Shown here piece after piece: positions 16,909 through 26,452 of a stretch of 64,000 bases of DNA. Numbering within the stretch: the stretch's first letter is position 1; every line of letters begins with the position of its first letter. A program made the position numbers and the translations under genes. The stretch is from Edaphobacter bradus (GTDB taxonomy: Bacteria; Acidobacteriota; Terriglobia; Terriglobales; Acidobacteriaceae), in contig NZ_JAGSYF010000002.1 of NCBI RefSeq assembly GCF_025685645.1, forward strand, positions 1-64,000. Direction: 5' to 3'. The notes beneath the pieces were generated by a model. It made no database searches, had not been told where the DNA came from, and saw nothing but the letters and a program-made list of their open reading frames with translations.

Positions 16909-18000
16909 TCATTCGAGCTTACGAAGTTGCTCGGCAACGAGCTGGGGGGTGAGGGGTAAAAAATCTCCTTCGCGCAGGGCGTCCTCCTGGCCCTGCCTGC
17001 TCAACACGTAGCGAAGGAACTCCCTGATCTTTGGTTCCACTTTCGGGTCGGCAGGAGAACCATCCGGCCGGTCGGGGGAAAAGTAGATGTAGGCGGTGCG
17101 CACAAGGGGATACGTGCGGTCGGTCGTGGTCTTGCGAGTAAGCTCGACGAAGGCCCCCGCGTCATTCTCCGCGAGAGCAAGAGGTTTCGTCTGCTGGGTC
17201 TGGTAGTTCAGCGAAGTGTACGCAATTCCGTATCGATCATGGCTGAGAGCGTCCATCATCTTTGCGCGATCGTCGTACTCCAGAAGGGACTCGTTCCAGC
17301 TATCAGCTCCTCCCATCACTCTGGTCTGAAAGAAGGAGATGCCACCGGGGTAGATACCTGGAGGGCCGTAAGCGTGGATGGGCTTGTCGGCCCAATCGCC
17401 CTTCAGTCCGAGTTGGCCCCATGTACGGATGTCCTGCTCGGTACCACGGGCGATCTCGGAGTGCCAATTCAGATCCTGCCATCCTCCGGTACGATGTGCG
17501 CCATAGATGCCGTCAAGCTGATTCACGGTCAGTTTTGCGAGGGGGTTTTCCCGGTTGACGAAGACGGCAATTGCTGCCGCCTTGTGCGGCACGTTGTAGC
17601 TGCCTGTTGCGACGGCGATCTCGACGGGATAGAGGAGTGATCGACGGTAAACGCCATAAAACTCGTAGGGGTAGATCTTGCGTGTAGATACCGCAATATC
17701 CGCAACCCACTCGTGCAGCCCGAATTGGGCAGTGGCCGTCCCCTTCAGGGTGTCTGAGAAGTAGACGTCTGGTTGATATCTGTGGAAGCCATCTTCCCAT
17801 CGTTTCATCAAGGGACCCATCTGGTCACTGCCCCAACTCCGGATGACGCCGGCCAGCTTCGCACCGGGCTTGTATTCCGGAAGAGACGGGACGCTCTGCG
17901 CCCACATTGGCGCGGTCATCCCGGCGAGAGTTAAGCCGGCGAAAAGGCTGAGAGTCCGGCTGGAGGATCGATGATGAGTGACCATAGTCGGCAGTTTCAT
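16909..18000 (-). CDS. PstS-like periplasmic binding protein (paralogue 4)
   Basis: 363 residues with a long signal peptide (hydrophobic core LSLFAGLTLAGMTAPMWAQ after a basic His/Arg/Ser start). It has VIRSWGSDQMGPLMKRWEDG, ADIAVSTRKIYPYEF in place of the MGRxIWP motif, FVNRENPLAKL, RTGGWQDLNWHSEIARGTEQ and DIRTWGQLGLKGDWADKPIH. The variable segment GPPGIYPGGISFFQTRVM is glycine/proline-rich. Its linker to the C-terminal helix carries an extra SPDRPDGSPADPKVEP stretch. No clear ribosome-binding site. Operon member, 36 bp after paralogue 5. Confidence 0.85.
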   Translation of the reverse strand: MKLPTMVTHHRSSSRTLSLFAGLTLAGMTAPMWAQSVPSLPEYKPGAKLAGVIRSWGSDQMGPLMKRWEDGFHRYQPDVYFSDTLKGTATAQFGLHEWVADIAVSTRKIYPYEFYGVYRRSLLYPVEIAVATGSYNVPHKAAAIAVFVNRENPLAKLTVNQLDGIYGAHRTGGWQDLNWHSEIARGTEQDIRTWGQLGLKGDWADKPIHAYGPPGIYPGGISFFQTRVMGGADSWNESLLEYDDRAKMMDALSHDRYGIAYTSLNYQTQQTKPLALAENDAGAFVELTRKTTTDRTYPLVRTAYIYFSPDRPDGSPADPKVEPKIREFLRYVLSRQGQEDALREGDFLPLTPQLVAEQLRKLE

Positions 18001-18036
18001 AGATGGCTCGATACGTCTGAGGTCAAGGGGCTGAAG

Positions 18037-19212
18037 CTAATCAAGCTTTCGCAGCGTTTCGTGAGCAGCTTCCGGATTGAGAGGGATAAACATTCCGTCG
18101 TCGACGACGATCTGCTGGCCTTCGCGACTGAGGACAAATTTGAGGAACTCTTTGAGCCGGGGGTCGAACGGCTTGCCCGGCGGCCGATTGAGGTAGAGAT
18201 AAACTGAGTTAACCAGTGGGTAGGTGCGTTGATAGCAACTCTCGGCAGTAGGCTGAATGTATGGTCCCTGATCCTGTGCGCCGATTGCGAGCGCTTTCAC
18301 GCCGGGATTCTTCTCGACGACACGCATCAGGTTGAAACCGATGCCGCCTGGGTCGTTTGCGACGCTTGAGACGATCTGCGCGTCGGCAGGGATCTCGACA
18401 CCTCCGCGTACAATCTCGTTCATCGCGGGGTTCCACTTGTCGCCGCCTTTGAAGACGACGCGCTGGATCAGCTCCGACCAGTTGCTCAAGGTGGCGTCGA
18501 TCCCGTAGAGGTGGATCGGCTTGTCCTTCCAGTCGCCCGTAAGGCCGAGCTGGCCCCAAGTGCGAATGTCCCCTTCGGGACCTCGCGCGCTCGCGGTCGA
18601 CCAATGCGTCCCGTTCCAGCCGCCGGTGCGCTGGGCACCAAAGATGCCATCGAGCTGTCTCAGAGAGAGTTGGCCTATGGGGTTGTCTTTGTTGACAAAG
18701 ATGATCGCAGCCGGCGTGTTGCCCTTCCTCAGATTGAAACCTCCGGTCGCGAACATCACTTCAAAAGGGTCATAGCCGAAGGTTTCCTCGAAGGCCTTGA
18801 GATCTGAGCGCCACGCGGTGTGACCCATTACATTGATGTCGGCAGTGCCGGCGCAGAGGCCGCTGAAGCCGGTTGGGAGCATGTAGTCGCCGAAGCGGAC
18901 AAGGGGGTGGAGTTTGAGGAACGCATCCTCCCACTCGTGAATGAGGTGCTGTGTGAGCTCGGTTCCGTGGATGCGGATGACGCCGTGAAGTTGTTGCGGG
19001 TTGGTCTCGTCGTGGTAGGGTGGTAGGCCGCTCAGATCATATTGCTGGGCGAGGGCGGGGCGGCGTGCCATCAATGAGACCAGACCGATCAGCGCCAGAA
19101 GCCTACAAAGCCTCGCCGCCGGCGAACGGCCGCTCGTGCGTGACGAATGCGAGGCTCGCGCGAGGTCTTTGCGATTCTGGACGGCCTGCGTTCTGATCGA
19201 ATTCATCTGCAT
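18037..19212 (-). CDS. PstS-like periplasmic binding protein (paralogue 5)
   Basis: 391 residues; the N-terminus is long and basic (about 35 residues) before the hydrophobic core RLLALIGLVSLMARRPALAQ. AGGG lies before the second ATG at 19206, which is an alternative start. Motifs: VIRIHGTELTQHLIHEWEDA, ADINVMGHTAWRSDL (again MGH), FVNKDNPIGQL, RTGGWNGTHWSTASARGPEG, DIRTWGQLGLTGDWKDKPIH and the variable segment IDATLSNWSELIQRVVFKG. The late segment NDPGGIGFN replaces the usual DPYGIAYT. Only 3 bp separate it from paralogue 6, so translation is probably coupled. Confidence 0.85.
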   Translation of the reverse strand: MQMNSIRTQAVQNRKDLARASHSSRTSGRSPAARLCRLLALIGLVSLMARRPALAQQYDLSGLPPYHDETNPQQLHGVIRIHGTELTQHLIHEWEDAFLKLHPLVRFGDYMLPTGFSGLCAGTADINVMGHTAWRSDLKAFEETFGYDPFEVMFATGGFNLRKGNTPAAIIFVNKDNPIGQLSLRQLDGIFGAQRTGGWNGTHWSTASARGPEGDIRTWGQLGLTGDWKDKPIHLYGIDATLSNWSELIQRVVFKGGDKWNPAMNEIVRGGVEIPADAQIVSSVANDPGGIGFNLMRVVEKNPGVKALAIGAQDQGPYIQPTAESCYQRTYPLVNSVYLYLNRPPGKPFDPRLKEFLKFVLSREGQQIVVDDGMFIPLNPEAAHETLRKLD

Positions 19213-19215
19213 CCC

Positions 19216-20376
19216 TCAGTCCAGCTTCTTTAGCTCTGCGGGAACATCTTTGGGATCAAGCGACATGAAACCGTCGCTTGCGGTCATGGAGGAGATGATC
19301 TCCTGGCCCTCCTTTGAGAGGGCGAGCCGCAAGTACTCCCGGATCCACGGCTCCATCGGCTTGCCTGGTGCACGGTTAACCATCAGGTGAATGCCTCCTG
19401 CGAGGGGATAGAGATCGCCAGGTGTGCCGCGCGAGATCTTGCTGTCTGCCGTCTCGGACAAAGGAAGAAGCCGGACTTTGCCGCTCAGGTCGACGGAGCG
19501 GTCCCAACCTTCGTCGACGGGAAACCAGCCGATGAAGCCGATGCCGAAGGGATCATTCGCCACTGCATTCATCACATCTTCAATGGAGGGCAGGTATTCA
19601 CCGCGGGCTGTCCACGGATAGCCGCCCAGACGCATGCGCGTGGTGGAAACAACGGGCAGACCGCGCAGGGTGGGCAGATAGACGTGGATCTCGCGCTTGG
19701 CATAGTCGCCGCCATTGTTGCCCAGATTCGCTTCGTGGAAGGCGACCTGGCCCCAGCGTGTGATATCCCCCTTGGGAGATCCCTGCGTGAAGATCGATGT
19801 GACCTGATCGAGATCGAGCGCCGATACAGGGTTGCGTACGTTGACCCATACTGCGGGCGGAAACTTGCCCGGAGGATAGTGATCTGCGTCGGGCGTGTTA
19901 TCCCAGCCGATCTGAACGTCGGTGGGCTGATAGCCATAGACGGAAGCGAACGCGTCCTTGTCCCAGAATGTGGCATCGCGTGCAATCGGGCCAATAGCAG
20001 ATTTTCCGGAGGTGATGCCGCTGATTGCTTCTGCGGAGGACATCATATGCAAGGAAAATCTGAAGCCGGGGTGAGTTTTGACGAAGAGTTCGTTGAGCTT
20101 TTCGATCAACGGCTGAACGAGGTCATTGCCAGTCATGTAGATGCTGCCGTCCGGCCGCAAATAGGTTGCGCCGGCGGGGAACTTCACCGACTGAGCGACA
20201 TAGGGCTGTGGACCATCGAGGGCCTTCTCCTGGGCGAAGCCATGAGAAGAATACGGGCCTTGCACGATGATCAGCGCCGCGGCAAAGGCAATGAGATGGA
20301 TATGCCGGCGTCGCGAAGTGTTCAGGTATAAGTGGGTTGGCTTCCTGCAACTCCTCTTATGGCTTGACGGGTTCAT
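19216..20376 (-). CDS. Divergent PstS-like binding protein (paralogue 6)
   Basis: 386 residues from ATG 20376, which has AGGAC 8 nt upstream; an in-frame ATG at 20406 is possible. Signal peptide core IHLIAFAAALIIVQG, ending GFAQ. This is one of the two most divergent copies: the first loop reads DGSIYMTGNDLVQPLIEKLN, the MGR motif is replaced by SAIGPIARDATFWDKDAF, and the TWGQLG element is TRWGQVAFHEANLGNNGG. The ligand segment LPTLRGLPVVSTTRM has no counterpart. The C-terminal helix KEGQEIISSMTASDGFMSL, with PAELKKLD, keeps the family ending. Its placement next to paralogue 7 suggests the two diverged as a pair. Confidence 0.8.
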   Translation of the reverse strand: MNPSSHKRSCRKPTHLYLNTSRRRHIHLIAFAAALIIVQGPYSSHGFAQEKALDGPQPYVAQSVKFPAGATYLRPDGSIYMTGNDLVQPLIEKLNELFVKTHPGFRFSLHMMSSAEAISGITSGKSAIGPIARDATFWDKDAFASVYGYQPTDVQIGWDNTPDADHYPPGKFPPAVWVNVRNPVSALDLDQVTSIFTQGSPKGDITRWGQVAFHEANLGNNGGDYAKREIHVYLPTLRGLPVVSTTRMRLGGYPWTARGEYLPSIEDVMNAVANDPFGIGFIGWFPVDEGWDRSVDLSGKVRLLPLSETADSKISRGTPGDLYPLAGGIHLMVNRAPGKPMEPWIREYLRLALSKEGQEIISSMTASDGFMSLDPKDVPAELKKLD

Positions 20377-20409
20377 GCAAGTGTCCTTTGGCTGTGCGAT
20401 TGCCATGAC

Positions 20410-21486
20410 TCATCGGAGCTTCGCCAGGTCGTTCCCAACTTCGACGGTATCGAGCGGGATGTAGCCGTGAGGATCCTCGGCGATAATCCGTTGCCCTTCC
20501 TTCGACAGAACCATCCGCATGTACTCCTTTACGAATGGGTCGAAGGGCTTGCCCGAGACGAGCCGGCCATAGAGATACAGATAGCGGTCCAAAGGGTAGC
20601 GCCCGCTCTGAACACTGGCTGCGTCTGGGCGAGAAGGTTCACCGAGGTCGCCACCAGTGACGTTGACGAGCTTGACGTCGGAGGTGACCTCGTTGGCGGC
20701 TACAAGCCCGATTGCGAGCGGGTCTGAGGCGACGTTCCTGAGCACGGCTGCATAGGTGGTGAACATCGCGTAGTTCACGACGGGCTGACCTCCCCCGAGT
20801 TTGCGCGTGAAGACATACTCTCCGAACGTCGGATCCTGGGAGGGGTAATGATCGCTCCAGGGAAGGCCGCAGGGATGGATGGATTGGGCTTCCAACTCGC
20901 CTTTCAGGCCAAGCTGGCCCCAGTGGCTGTAAACAGGTCTGCGGACCGGTTCCGTGAAAATGGATGTAAGCTGAGCGACCGACAGGGTGTCGATAGGGCT
21001 GCTCTTGTTCACGACAACTGCGATCGGGCTAAGCTTTGCGGCGGGAGTCACAGAGGCGTGTGCGACGCGGATTGCAAAGGATGGGCCATGGACAATATCG
21101 GTGTAGACGAGATTGCTCTGATAGTCCAGAGCCATAGGAGCGAAAGCCGTTGAGTCCCACATCAGCGAGTAGAGAGCACCGTAGCTGTTGCTCTTCACGT
21201 AGGTGAACTTCGTCCCCGGATGGGACTGAGTAAAGAGCGCGTTCAGCTTCAGGATCATCCCTTCCATGTCATCGAAGCCGACGATACGGATGGTTCCGTC
21301 CGGCATGACGTAGCCTGCGCCCTTGGGAGGCGCTGCTGGCTGGGGCTGATAAGAGGGGAGCGATGCGTCCGCCTGCCTGATGGGTGCGCCGCCAAGAGCG
21401 TTAGCAGGTGCTGTGGCCATCGTCGTCACAGCCAGGATGCCGTCGAGGACCACAAGCCACCGTATTGCCTTGCTCTTTGCCATCAT
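20410..21486 (-). CDS. Divergent PstS-like binding protein (paralogue 7)
   Basis: 358 residues from the double ATG at 21486/21483; the longer in-frame extension overlaps the TonB receptor and is rejected. Signal peptide RWLVVLDGILAVTTMATAPA. The N-terminal motif is GTIRIVGFDDMEGMILKLNA; the MGR motif has become AFAPMALDYQSNL. VVNKSSPIDTL and QLTSIFTEPVRRPVY stand for the usual NKDNPL/QLDGIFG. SHWGQLGLKGELEAQSIHPC introduces a Cys where Tyr is normal. With paralogue 6 it shares the PDG(S/T)I start. First binding protein after the TonB receptor in the operon, 61 bp downstream of it. Confidence 0.8.
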   Translation of the reverse strand: MMAKSKAIRWLVVLDGILAVTTMATAPANALGGAPIRQADASLPSYQPQPAAPPKGAGYVMPDGTIRIVGFDDMEGMILKLNALFTQSHPGTKFTYVKSNSYGALYSLMWDSTAFAPMALDYQSNLVYTDIVHGPSFAIRVAHASVTPAAKLSPIAVVVNKSSPIDTLSVAQLTSIFTEPVRRPVYSHWGQLGLKGELEAQSIHPCGLPWSDHYPSQDPTFGEYVFTRKLGGGQPVVNYAMFTTYAAVLRNVASDPLAIGLVAANEVTSDVKLVNVTGGDLGEPSRPDAASVQSGRYPLDRYLYLYGRLVSGKPFDPFVKEYMRMVLSKEGQRIIAEDPHGYIPLDTVEVGNDLAKLR

Positions 21487-21547
21487 CGTATGTCTCGCAC
21501 TTTCATTGAACTGTTCGGTTGCAGAGTGTTCAATGCGATGCAGCTCC

Positions 21548-24500
21548 TTAGAAGAGCAGCTTAAGGGCGAACTGCAGCTGGCGCCCTTGAGTGGCGACGG
21601 AGGTGAGCGTACCGGCTGTACCGGATAGGGAGCCGTTGACATTGAAGATCTGCGTCTGTGCACTCGCCGGGTTGGCAAAGTTAGTGTGGTTGGTTACGTT
21701 GAAGGCCTGTGCTTGAAACTGGGCGCGTAAGCGCTCGGTAATGACCTGATCCTTCATCAGACCTGTCGTCCAGTTGAAGAGGCCCGGGCCGTCGAGGGTG
21801 TTGCGGCGGCCGGTGCCGAGTCGGGGTCCGGCGAGGCCGGGGCCGTAGGCGTAAGTGCCAGGGAAGGCGAAACACGAGGTATCGATGTAGTGGACGTTGT
21901 GACTGTTCGTGCAGCTGCGACCGTGGACGATGCGATCAGGAAACTGAAATGTCTGGGAGCCGAGCAATCCGAGAGGGTCGCCGCCGACGACCGGGGTGAA
22001 GGGGATACCGGAACGAATGGTGAAGATATTGTTTGTGCTCCATCCGCGGAGGATAGAGGTGTAGCCTCCTCCTCGCTTAATGTTCGGAAGAGGAGCGATA
22101 GCGTTTGCGGAGAAGACGTGGCGGATATCGAAATCAGAGTCTGCGCGGTCGAGACTGAGGTCGAAGGCGGGAAGACCTGAGACCGAGTTGCCAAAGCTGG
22201 CGCCCGAGACTTGCGAGGAGCTGTCATCGATGGAGTGCGACCAGGTATAGGCGATCTTGCCGATAACTCCCTTGGGAGCCGCGTAGCTGATGGAGGTCTG
22301 GAGAGAGTGGTAGATTGAGCTGCCAGCGTAGATGGTGTCGGACTCTGTGCCGACGGCGGGGTTCAATTGCAAGGCGGAGCGCGCGGCGCCGGTGACCTTG
22401 GAGAGGTCAGGCCAGTAGTAGTTGCCGGAGGGGTCCTTGCCTAAGCTGGGGACGTTGTTGATGTCATTGGTGCTGAATAACTGATGAACTCCATGCGAGC
22501 CGATGTAGCCAATCTGGAAGACTGTGTTGGGCGTGAGCTGCTGCTGGAGATTGACGTTGTTTTGGATAACGTAACTGCGAGGCGGGTTCTGGGGCGTATA
22601 GATAACGCGAAGTTGGGGTGTTGTGGTGACGAATGGTGTGACAGGAAAGAGACCCTTTCCTGTAGTGCCAGAGTACGTAACCCGTCCCTCTTGGTAGGAG
22701 GGGGCGCTCGAAAGGAGTTGGAGCTGCAATGTGTAATTCAGGGGCAGGATGTCGTAGATGCCTGAGGCGACGGACACAATAGTTTTCCCATTGCGGAAGG
22801 GATCCCAGGCAACGCCAATACGTGGCTCGAAGTTTTTGGTCGTCGGATTATTGGTGAAAAAGGTGTGGATCGGAACGGCTGCGGGCGAGGTCTGGGTGGG
22901 CAGCGCGCCGATCCGACCGCGAGTCTCAGTCGTGTCCGTCACCATCTCGTACCGAAGCCCAAGGTTGATGGTGAGGTAGTTGCGCATCTTCCAACTGTCC
23001 TGGACGTAGGCAGAATAGAGCGTCTGCCGCAAGTCGTGCGGGACAACGGGCGTTCCTGGAACGCGGCCCTCGAAGAACGTGGGCACGTTGGTGAGGAAGT
23101 TGTTGATCGATCCGAAGTTCCACTCCCCATTTGGAAGAACGCCGCCATTGGTGTTGTTCTGGATGTATTCGATCACCCCTCCGAAGGTGATGGAGTGCTT
23201 GCCGCGCACATAAGTGGCATCGTCGTAGAGTTGGTAGGAGTTGTAGTGGTAGGAGTTTGTGCCGACTGCACCTGAACCACCCTGAACGGTAGTAAGGCTG
23301 GAAACGAGAAGCTGTCCCGTAGTGTAACCGGCATAGTACGCGAGGGCGGGATTATTGACCGCAGGATTGATGACGGCCTTTTCGGTTGGAGCGATGGCGA
23401 CGGAGCGGTTGTAGCCAAGCCGGAAGGAGTTGGTGAGTCTCGGCGAGAAGAGATGTACCTCTTCGATCGCAGCCGTGGTCCGGCGCGAAATAGCTTCATC
23501 GTAAAGGGTGTTGGTCTGATCCGCGGAGTCAAGCGAGGCGGTGTCGTAGAGCAGCGTACCGTGAATTGAATCGCTCTGTGAGAAGTTGTGGTCCCCGTGG
23601 ACAGTGGAAAAATCCTCGTTCGCTTTCTGCGTCGTCAAAAAGCTATAGATTCCCGTATTTCCGCTTACGGTCGAATTGGGGAGGGGGAAGAGTGTGAGGA
23701 AGGGAGATACGGCGGGGCTGATCTTGAGCTGCTGCAGGCCGTTCTTACACGTGGAGCCACTGGTGCAAGTGACGAGTCCGGTGCGCGCGTTCGGTGAGAG
23801 CACGGTCGATTGCATCGAGACTCCCTGCGCCTGACGGAAGCCCTCATAGTTGAAGAAGAAGAATGTCTTGTCGCGAATGATTGGACCGCCGAGGGTTCCG
23901 CCGAATTGGTTGCGACGGAAGGAGGGCTCGCCACCACCAACCGGATCGAAGTAACTGCGGGCATCGAAGACGCTGTTGCGGATGAAATCGTACGCCGAAC
24001 CGTGTAGCTGATTGGAACCCTGGCGGGTGATGGAATTAATGACGCCACCGGACATGCGGCCGTACTGCGCGGGGGCGTCCGAGGTGATTACGTTGAACTC
24101 CTGCACTGCGTCGACGCCGAGCGTGGCTCCCGAGACAGAGCCGGGGCCGCCGTTGGCGTAATCGTTGATGTTAACACCGTCGAGTCGATAACTGTTCTGC
24201 TGTGGCCGATTGCCACCGATGGTCAACTGTGCCCCCAGGCCACGGGATAGCCGGGTTGTGGCAGTGGCCGCACCTGGAAATTGAGTGAGTATCTGAGAGA
24301 CACCGGAGTTGAGTGTCGCTAACGTGGTCCAGTCGCGGCCGTTGAGCGGGAGGTCTCGGGTCTGTTTTCCATCCACGATGCCCTGGACGGAAGTGTCGAC
24401 AGAGTTGACCTGGTTGCTCGAGCTTTCGACTGTGATGGTGATGTCGGTTGTGGCGAGCGTCAGCGGAATGTCAAAGTCGCGCACGGCGCCAACCGTGAGC

Positions 24501-24796
24501 AGTACGTCGGTCTGGACGTTGGTGGCGAAACCAGAGGCCGAGGTGGTGACCTTGTATCTCCCGGCGCTGAGGTTCGGTGCGGAGTAGATGCCCTCGTTGT
24601 TCGAGGTCACATCCCGGGATACTCCAGTCAACTGGGATACGATACCTATCCGCGCATTGGGCACTACCGCCCCGTTTGGATCCGTCACCGTCCCCTGGAG
24701 CGTTGCGCCGCCGCTCTGCGCGTAACTTGCCGAAGTGAGTGCTACGGAAGTGATCGTGATTGCAGTGAGGAGAGTGCGTCTAGCCTTTGCGAACAT
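21548..24796 (-). CDS. Oar-like TonB-dependent outer-membrane receptor 1
   Basis: 1082 residues. After the signal peptide (cleavage after SYAQ) comes a carboxypeptidase-regulatory-like domain (GGATLQGTVTDPNGAVVPNA, about residues 28-110), then the plug with DLPLNGRDWTTLATL, IGGNRPQQNSYRLDGVNIND, the QEFNVITSDAPAQYGR segment and NSITRQGSNQLHGSAYDFIR. A long beta-barrel ends GRQLQFALKLLF with a C-terminal Phe. Receptors of this type import large or scarce solutes with energy from TonB-ExbBD; the ligand is unknown. It heads an eight-gene run with seven PstS-like genes and has the island's 38-bp operator plus a -10-like hexamer upstream. Confidence 0.9.
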   Translation of the reverse strand: MFAKARRTLLTAITITSVALTSASYAQSGGATLQGTVTDPNGAVVPNARIGIVSQLTGVSRDVTSNNEGIYSAPNLSAGRYKVTTSASGFATNVQTDVLLTVGAVRDFDIPLTLATTDITITVESSSNQVNSVDTSVQGIVDGKQTRDLPLNGRDWTTLATLNSGVSQILTQFPGAATATTRLSRGLGAQLTIGGNRPQQNSYRLDGVNINDYANGGPGSVSGATLGVDAVQEFNVITSDAPAQYGRMSGGVINSITRQGSNQLHGSAYDFIRNSVFDARSYFDPVGGGEPSFRRNQFGGTLGGPIIRDKTFFFFNYEGFRQAQGVSMQSTVLSPNARTGLVTCTSGSTCKNGLQQLKISPAVSPFLTLFPLPNSTVSGNTGIYSFLTTQKANEDFSTVHGDHNFSQSDSIHGTLLYDTASLDSADQTNTLYDEAISRRTTAAIEEVHLFSPRLTNSFRLGYNRSVAIAPTEKAVINPAVNNPALAYYAGYTTGQLLVSSLTTVQGGSGAVGTNSYHYNSYQLYDDATYVRGKHSITFGGVIEYIQNNTNGGVLPNGEWNFGSINNFLTNVPTFFEGRVPGTPVVPHDLRQTLYSAYVQDSWKMRNYLTINLGLRYEMVTDTTETRGRIGALPTQTSPAAVPIHTFFTNNPTTKNFEPRIGVAWDPFRNGKTIVSVASGIYDILPLNYTLQLQLLSSAPSYQEGRVTYSGTTGKGLFPVTPFVTTTPQLRVIYTPQNPPRSYVIQNNVNLQQQLTPNTVFQIGYIGSHGVHQLFSTNDINNVPSLGKDPSGNYYWPDLSKVTGAARSALQLNPAVGTESDTIYAGSSIYHSLQTSISYAAPKGVIGKIAYTWSHSIDDSSSQVSGASFGNSVSGLPAFDLSLDRADSDFDIRHVFSANAIAPLPNIKRGGGYTSILRGWSTNNIFTIRSGIPFTPVVGGDPLGLLGSQTFQFPDRIVHGRSCTNSHNVHYIDTSCFAFPGTYAYGPGLAGPRLGTGRRNTLDGPGLFNWTTGLMKDQVITERLRAQFQAQAFNVTNHTNFANPASAQTQIFNVNGSLSGTAGTLTSVATQGRQLQFALKLLF

Positions 24797-24873
24797 GCGA
24801 GCTCCCGGACCGTGGAATAGCAGGGATTGCTTCCCTTCGATGAAACCAAGCAGGCTCTCCTTCGGGTCAGGAG

Positions 24874-24928
24874 CATTTACGGCTCCCGGAATGAAGGTTG
24901 TCTGAACTAAAAATGAAAATGGATTAAT
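24874..24928 (-). promoter_or_regulatory. 38-bp four-box operator and -10-like hexamer for TonB receptor 1
   Basis: Reading the minus strand: ATTAA (24928), TTCAT (24917), TTCAG (24906), TTCAT (24895, ending 24891), each separated by 6 bp. TAAATG at 24879-24874 follows after 11 bp. The receptor ATG is 78 nt further on. Confidence 0.8.
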
Positions 24929-25023
24929 CAGATCATTGTTTGAGTTGACACAGGATATGCGTTTGTTTCTCTATCCCTCGATTCTGATCTGCCAATCGCG
25001 GATGGACCTACCTAACAGGCCAA

Positions 25024-26043
25024 TCAAGGTAGTTGATACGTCATAATCTTTGCAACATTCTTCGTTTCTCCCGGCGAAGCCGCGACAAACATCTTTTTCA
25101 TGTCTGGCAACAGAATTCCGGTTTTCGCCCCGGGAGCGCTCGGCACCTTGGCAATCATCTTCACCTGTTGCGGATCCGATGTGTCATAAATTCCGATGTA
25201 GCCCTCACCACCAGGGACATAAAGGCGGTGCGTTGTCGCGTCCATCATCACTTCGTCGGCACGCAGCGGTGCCGGCGCCTTGCTCACTACCGCCCCGGTA
25301 TCGCTGTTCATCACAACGACCATGCCCGGGTCCCGGCATACTACATAGAGCCGTTTGGCTCCTTCATCAAATGCAACCATCGCGTTCGCTTTCGCCGGTA
25401 GTACGGCCCACTCCGCAATCTCCTTCATCGTCTTCCGATTGACTACGGCCAGTTTGTTCGTTTGCGCAAGATTGATGAATAGCCGGTCCCCATTCTTCTC
25501 GAGTGCCATCGCTTCAACGTGGTTGTCGTCGAACACTACCTCGCCTAGTTTCTTGCCCGTGTCCGGGTTAATTGCCTCGATCTCGGCCGTCTTCATGTCC
25601 ACGTCTTTGCCTCCCGTGACGACATACCAGACGTTCGCCACAGCATCATAGCCCGCCGAATCGGCTCCAGGTGTCAGCGTTACGGTTCCCTTCTTCTCGT
25701 AGGTCGCCGCGTCCAGCACTGCTGTCATCTCCTTGCCGCTGTCAGTCACCAAGATGTTCGGCGAGTTCGGACGCACCAGCACCGTATGTGGCGCTCCGAA
25801 CCCAGCGATCGTCTTCAAATGATTACCGGTCTTCAGATCGAATATTTCGAGGGTCGCATGATCCTCCGCCGCGACCAGAATCCGCCCCCGCTGGCGATCA
25901 ATCGCGAAGTGGTCAAAGTCGCCTGTGTAGCCTGGCAACTCCACCGTCTTGACCAGCTTGAGTTGAGCGTTGCTTTGGGCAGCGGCACTTGTAGCTAACG
26001 TCGCAGCGGTGAGCATCAAAGCTCCCGCGAATATCTTCTTCAT
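25024..26043 (-). CDS. Secreted YVTN-type beta-propeller protein 1
   Basis: 339 residues from ATG 26043 (AGGAT upstream; a longer in-frame start is unnecessary). Signal peptide MKKIFAGALMLTAATLATSA-AAQ. Repeated blade strands follow the pattern DxxRGRILVAAEDHATLEIFDLKTG, e.g. DRLFINLAQTNKLAVVNRKT and HRLYVPGGEGYIGIYDTSD, consistent with a seven-bladed propeller. YVTN proteins include lactonases and periplasmic scaffold or ligand-binding propellers; no phytase-type acidic metal cluster or lactonase Glu pattern is obvious to me. It is controlled by its own copy of the island operator and is the closest relative here of the propeller at 35041. Confidence 0.8.
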   Translation of the reverse strand: MKKIFAGALMLTAATLATSAAAQSNAQLKLVKTVELPGYTGDFDHFAIDRQRGRILVAAEDHATLEIFDLKTGNHLKTIAGFGAPHTVLVRPNSPNILVTDSGKEMTAVLDAATYEKKGTVTLTPGADSAGYDAVANVWYVVTGGKDVDMKTAEIEAINPDTGKKLGEVVFDDNHVEAMALEKNGDRLFINLAQTNKLAVVNRKTMKEIAEWAVLPAKANAMVAFDEGAKRLYVVCRDPGMVVVMNSDTGAVVSKAPAPLRADEVMMDATTHRLYVPGGEGYIGIYDTSDPQQVKMIAKVPSAPGAKTGILLPDMKKMFVAASPGETKNVAKIMTYQLP

Positions 26044-26138
26044 GGATTTATCCTCATTCTTCTCGTCTGCAAACCTCGACGGCGTGACCTTCGTAAGTCG
26101 CACGGGCTTGACGTCTCCCGTTAGCCTCGTGGGGCCGG

Positions 26139-26176
26139 ATGAGCCGTTGCTGAACCCGCAATGAAATTGTTTTCAT
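26139..26176 (-). promoter_or_regulatory. 38-bp four-box operator for beta-propeller 1
   Basis: Minus strand: ATGAA (26176-26172), TTCAT (26165-26161), TTCAG (26154-26150), CTCAT (26143-26139), each with a 6-bp spacer. It lies 95 bp before the ATG at 26043. The first half (ATGAA-AACAAT-TTCAT) differs by one base from the site at 59227. Confidence 0.75.
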
Positions 26177-26305
26177 GTGCTGTTGACAGCAGGCGAAACA
26201 TTCGACGTTCGAAATCGCAACGGCGCAGGCACAAGAATCAACTGAAGCGAACAATCGAATCGCTCACTAGACTTGCAAACACGCCTTTGGCGTTGTTTGT
26301 TGATC

Positions 26306-26360
26306 CTGAATGAGTTTTCATGCTTGATTCATGGGTACTTCATTCCGGCCAAAGTAAATG
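26306..26360 (+). promoter_or_regulatory. 38-bp four-box operator and -10-like hexamer for the MFS carrier
   Basis: Plus strand: CTGAA (26306), TTCAT (26317), TTCAT (26328), TTCAT (26339), all 11 bp apart. TAAATG at 26355-26360 follows the last box by 11 bp. The second half, TTCATGGGTACTTCATT, is identical to that at the AtoE promoter. Confidence 0.85.
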
Positions 26361-26452
26361 GTCGGGGTATCAGATTGAGACAATGCTGCCGGCTCCTGGG
26401 TCACAGCCCTTAGCCTGCTCGCTCTGCTTTTTTAGACACACCCAAGGACTCC

